Shown here: positions 6,523-8,520 of the stretch, in pieces
How the letters are laid out: each line of letters starts with the position of its first letter
How positions within the stretch are numbered: position 1 is the stretch's first letter
DNA from: an uncultured Pelagibacteraceae bacterium
GTDB lineage: Bacteria > Pseudomonadota > Alphaproteobacteria > Pelagibacterales > Pelagibacteraceae
NCBI GenBank assembly: GCA_902597695.1
Contig: CACJYH010000022.1
Span: forward strand, 1-8,520
DNA: 8,520 nucleotides
Direction of reading: 5' to 3'
The notes under the pieces: model-generated
What the model was told of the DNA's origin: nothing
Databases searched by the model: none
What the model saw: only the letters and a program-made list of their open reading frames with translations
Translations under genes and position numbers: made by a program

Positions 6523-7502
6523 AAAGATCCAAATTCACCTATTTTATAAATAATTGTATCTTCTTTTTTAAATCCATATTTTTCCGCTGCAGCTTTAAAT
6601 CTTACAGGTGGCTCCATGATTGGTTCTAGGGATAAAACAAACGTGCCCCAATGCATTCCAATCACTTTTTTGCTCTTTAAATTTTTTGCAACCTCTAAAG
6701 CTTCTTCTGGATTAGTGTGATAAACCGACTTATCTTTATAAGGCATTATTGGATAAAAATTATAGGCACCAATATTTATAAATGTAAGATCAATTGGACC
6801 ATACTTATTACCTATATCTTTATAAATATTTCCTACTCCAGTGTCACAACCAAATAATAACTTTATATCTTTATATTCGATCAAAAAATTTCCCCATAAA
6901 GTTTTATTAGTATCTGTTAGACTTCTTTTTGACCAATGCACAGCAGGTAAAAAAGTAATTTTTAAATTTTTATTTATTTCAATTTTATCATACCAGTCCA
7001 TTTCATTCACATTGCTATAACCATTTCTGGTAAAATATTTACCAAGTTTTAATGGAAGTAAAACTTTAGAATTTTTAAAAGGAAATCTCCGGATCGTCAT
7101 CATATCTTGATGATCATAATGATTATGGGTGAGTAAAAAAATATCTGTTTGTGGAATTTCGTTTAATTTTAGTGCTGGTTCGGTAAATCTCTTAGGTCCA
7201 AAAATTAGCGGCCCAGCATTTTTTGAAAATACTGGATCTGTAATAATTGTTGTTTCACCAAGCTTAATTAAAAATGTTGCATGGCCAATCCATGCTACAT
7301 AATCGTCTTCTTGAAATTTTTTTAAGTCTGTTAAAACTTTCTCTTTTTCAATAACATGTTCTTTGGGAACTGTCATATCAAGCTTTTTTTTCTCTCTATT
7401 AAAAATTTTGAAGGACCATTTAACATTAGGATCTGGTTTTGGTGAACCCTCAGGATTTTTAAAAGTACCGTCTGGTAAATGGTGATAAGGTTTTTTTTCC
7501 AC
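6498..7502 (-). CDS. Metallo-beta-lactamase-fold hydrolase, NAPE-PLD-like
   Basis: This 334-residue enzyme belongs to the metallo-beta-lactamase superfamily and resembles the N-acyl-phosphatidylethanolamine phospholipase D (NAPE-PLD) branch. Metal ligands are visible: THNHYDH with His126, His128, Asp130 and His131, then PAVHW with His189, GCDTG with Asp220, and GMHWGTF with His284. Also family-like are WIGHATFLIK (71-80), ITDPVFSKNAGP (87-98), FINIGAYNF (241-249) and HTNPEEALE (262-270). No signal peptide is seen, so it is probably cytoplasmic or membrane-peripheral. The start is a GTG five bases after the tesA stop; the next Met (residue 43) would remove the LPDGTFKNPEG segment, which seems conserved in relatives. 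NAPE-PLD activity itself is not proven by sequence; a different phosphodiesterase or UlaG-like activity is possible. Confidence 0.88.
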   Translation of the reverse strand: MEKKPYHHLPDGTFKNPEGSPKPDPNVKWSFKIFNREKKKLDMTVPKEHVIEKEKVLTDLKKFQEDDYVAWIGHATFLIKLGETTIITDPVFSKNAGPLIFGPKRFTEPALKLNEIPQTDIFLLTHNHYDHQDMMTIRRFPFKNSKVLLPLKLGKYFTRNGYSNVNEMDWYDKIEINKNLKITFLPAVHWSKRSLTDTNKTLWGNFLIEYKDIKLLFGCDTGVGNIYKDIGNKYGPIDLTFINIGAYNFYPIMPYKDKSVYHTNPEEALEVAKNLKSKKVIGMHWGTFVLSLEPIMEPPVRFKAAAEKYGFKKEDTIIYKIGEFGSLKKLLNYN

Positions 7503-7507
7503 TAAAA

Positions 7508-8128
7508 CTAATTTTTTTTATTGTAAGTTTTTATAATTGTCTCCTCTAAAGTTCTACTCATTATTATGGTGCCCTTTTCATTTGGATGTATACCATCACT
7601 TAGATTAAACTCCGGCTTCATAGCCACTCCCTCAAGTAAAAAAGGAATAAGCTCTATTCTAAATTTTTTAGCTAGATCAGGAAAAATTTTGTCAAATTTT
7701 TTTTTATAAGAAAAACCATGCGAGGTTGGAGCAATCATCCCAGCTAGGATAATTTCAATATTTTTATCTTGAGCAATTTTTATAATTTTTTCTAAATTGC
7801 TTTTCGTTTCTTTTGGCTGGATGCCTCTTAACATGTCATTAGCCCCTAAGCATAAAATTATTAGATCTATATCTGGCTCACTCAAAGTCCAATCAGCTCT
7901 ATTTAATCCCCCTGACGATGTACTACCAGAAACACTGCCATCAACAATCTCAATATTATAACCCTTTGCATCTAAATTCTCCTCTAAAACAACTGGTAAA
8001 CTATTGTCATCAGACAAACCATAACCAGCCATCAAACTATCACCAAATAATACAATCTTTTCGATTGCATATGCATTAATGGTTAGTAGACAGATAATAA
8101 TTATTTTAATAATAAAACTTTTGTTCAT
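7508..8128 (-). CDS. tesA: Periplasmic SGNH lysophospholipase/thioesterase TesA
   Basis: TesA is a multifunctional SGNH hydrolase (acyl-CoA thioesterase I, lysophospholipase L1, arylesterase). The protein has 206 residues, close to E. coli TesA (208). It starts with a signal peptide (MNKSFIIK, a hydrophobic core to about 18, probable cleavage after NAYA at 18-21), so it acts in the periplasm. All SGNH blocks are intact: GDSLMAGYG with nucleophile Ser31, GSVSGST (64-70) for the block II Gly, LGANDML with Asn97, and DGIHPN with Asp178 and His181. The ATG at 8128-8126 is preferred over the in-frame ATG at 8317, since only this start gives an N-terminal signal peptide; the extension would run antisense through ybbA. 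It is divergent from ybbA, as in E. coli, and is followed by the NAPE-PLD-like gene. Confidence 0.95.
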   Translation of the reverse strand: MNKSFIIKIIIICLLTINAYAIEKIVLFGDSLMAGYGLSDDNSLPVVLEENLDAKGYNIEIVDGSVSGSTSSGGLNRADWTLSEPDIDLIILCLGANDMLRGIQPKETKSNLEKIIKIAQDKNIEIILAGMIAPTSHGFSYKKKFDKIFPDLAKKFRIELIPFLLEGVAMKPEFNLSDGIHPNEKGTIIMSRTLEETIIKTYNKKN

Positions 8129-8129
8129 G
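8126..8129. promoter_or_regulatory. CATG: overlapping divergent start codons of tesA and ybbA
   Basis: The minus-strand ATG of tesA (8128-8126) and the plus-strand ATG of ybbA (8127-8129) lie in the same CATG. There is no intergenic DNA, so each promoter and any leader must lie inside the other gene. A possible tesA promoter within ybbA has minus-strand TTGTCT and TAAGAT, 16 bases apart, ending about 29 bases before the tesA ATG. A possible ybbA -10 within tesA is GATAAT (8093-8098), without a good -35. The codon overlap is certain if both starts are right; the promoter boxes are weak. Confidence 0.6.
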
Positions 8130-8520
8130 AGTATTCTTCTTAAATTAAAAAAGATAAATCTTAAATACCAAACTGGTAAAGACAATATTAGTGTTTTAAA
8201 AGATATAAATTTGACCACAAAAAAAAAAGAAACTATTTCAATAGTAGGTGAAAGTGGTTCAGGAAAAACAAGTTTAATCATGTTAATTGGTGGTTTAGAG
8301 CGTCCAACTTCAGGCAAGATATACTTTCAAGACCACGAAATTACAAAATTAAGTGAGGATGAAGTATCAAAAATCAGAAAAAAAAATATTGGTATAATTT
8401 TTCAGTCTTTTTATTTAATCCCAAATTATACAGCCCTAGAGAATGTAACCTTAATTCTTGAATTGAATAAATTTAAAAATCCTGAAAAAGAAGCAAAATC
8501 TCTTTTAGATAGATTTGGCT
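8127..8520 (+). CDS. ybbA: ABC transporter ATP-binding protein, YbbA/LolD type (partial)
   Basis: These are the first 131 codons of an ABC ATPase; the remainder lies past the right edge. Walker A is GESGSGKT (41-48) and the Q-loop is IIFQSFYLIPNYTALENV (90-107), which closely follows the E. coli YbbA pattern (FQSFMLIP..ALENV) as I remember it. Signature motif and Walker B are outside the window. The family (MacB/LolD-type ATPases) usually pairs with a large FtsX-like permease for extraction of envelope substrates; by analogy the next gene should be a ybbP-type permease. The start ATG at 8127 is the only ATG upstream of Walker A and matches the family N-terminus. The tesA/ybbA divergent pair is the same as in E. 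coli. Confidence 0.92.
   Translation, partial: MSILLKLKKINLKYQTGKDNISVLKDINLTTKKKETISIVGESGSGKTSLIMLIGGLERPTSGKIYFQDHEITKLSEDEVSKIRKKNIGIIFQSFYLIPNYTALENVTLILELNKFKNPEKEAKSLLDRFG

Noticed and set aside
8129..8317. 63-codon N-terminal extension of tesA from the ATG at 8317
   Set aside because: It is antisense to ybbA, including its Walker A region, and it would bury the TesA signal peptide; the Met at 8128 gives a proper N-terminus.

Overview
The window looks like a piece of a streamlined, very AT-rich alphaproteobacterial genome, most likely SAR11 (Pelagibacterales). I base this on the A/T-dominated codons (AAA, ATT, TTA, AGA everywhere), gene overlaps of 1-4 bases, a near absence of Shine-Dalgarno sites, and only about 120 non-coding bases in 8520. 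No database search was possible, so the taxonomic call is an inference. I see no mobile element, phage gene, CRISPR array, tRNA or rRNA.

Layout. (1) 1-2090, minus strand: tsaD, then an EVE-domain gene, then the 5' part of acs (acetyl-CoA synthetase), read right to left as one tight unit. The acs product carries an unusual tail of about 42 residues, mostly Lys and Arg. (2) 2091-2146: the largest gap, a 56-base divergent promoter region. (3) 2147-6501, plus strand: hemC, hemD, an MscS-type channel, a YggT-family protein, folD, a small two-helix membrane protein and a small SHOCT-domain membrane protein. The first five genes are packed with gaps of 5 bases or less; a 37-base gap separates folD from the two small genes. 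(4) 6498-8128, minus strand: tesA (SGNH lysophospholipase/thioesterase) followed by a metallo-beta-lactamase-fold hydrolase of the NAPE-PLD type. This pair converges on the SHOCT gene with a shared TTAA at the two stop codons. (5) 8127-8520, plus strand: the 5' part of ybbA, an ABC ATPase, whose start codon overlaps that of tesA head to head (CATG).

How the genes relate. hemC and hemD encode consecutive steps to uroporphyrinogen III, on the way to heme. tsaD makes the t6A tRNA modification and is translationally coupled to an EVE-domain protein, a family thought to read modified nucleic acid bases. folD and acs serve one-carbon and acetate metabolism. tesA plus the NAPE-PLD-like enzyme form a plausible lipid-hydrolase pair, and the tesA/ybbA divergent arrangement is the same as in E. 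coli.

Nothing here is a clearly undescribed system. The observations most worth checking are the polybasic tail on Acs with its poly-A tracts, the CATG start-codon overlap, the tsaD-EVE coupling, the AT-only palindromic junction between convergent genes, and the two unassigned small membrane proteins lying in one reading frame.
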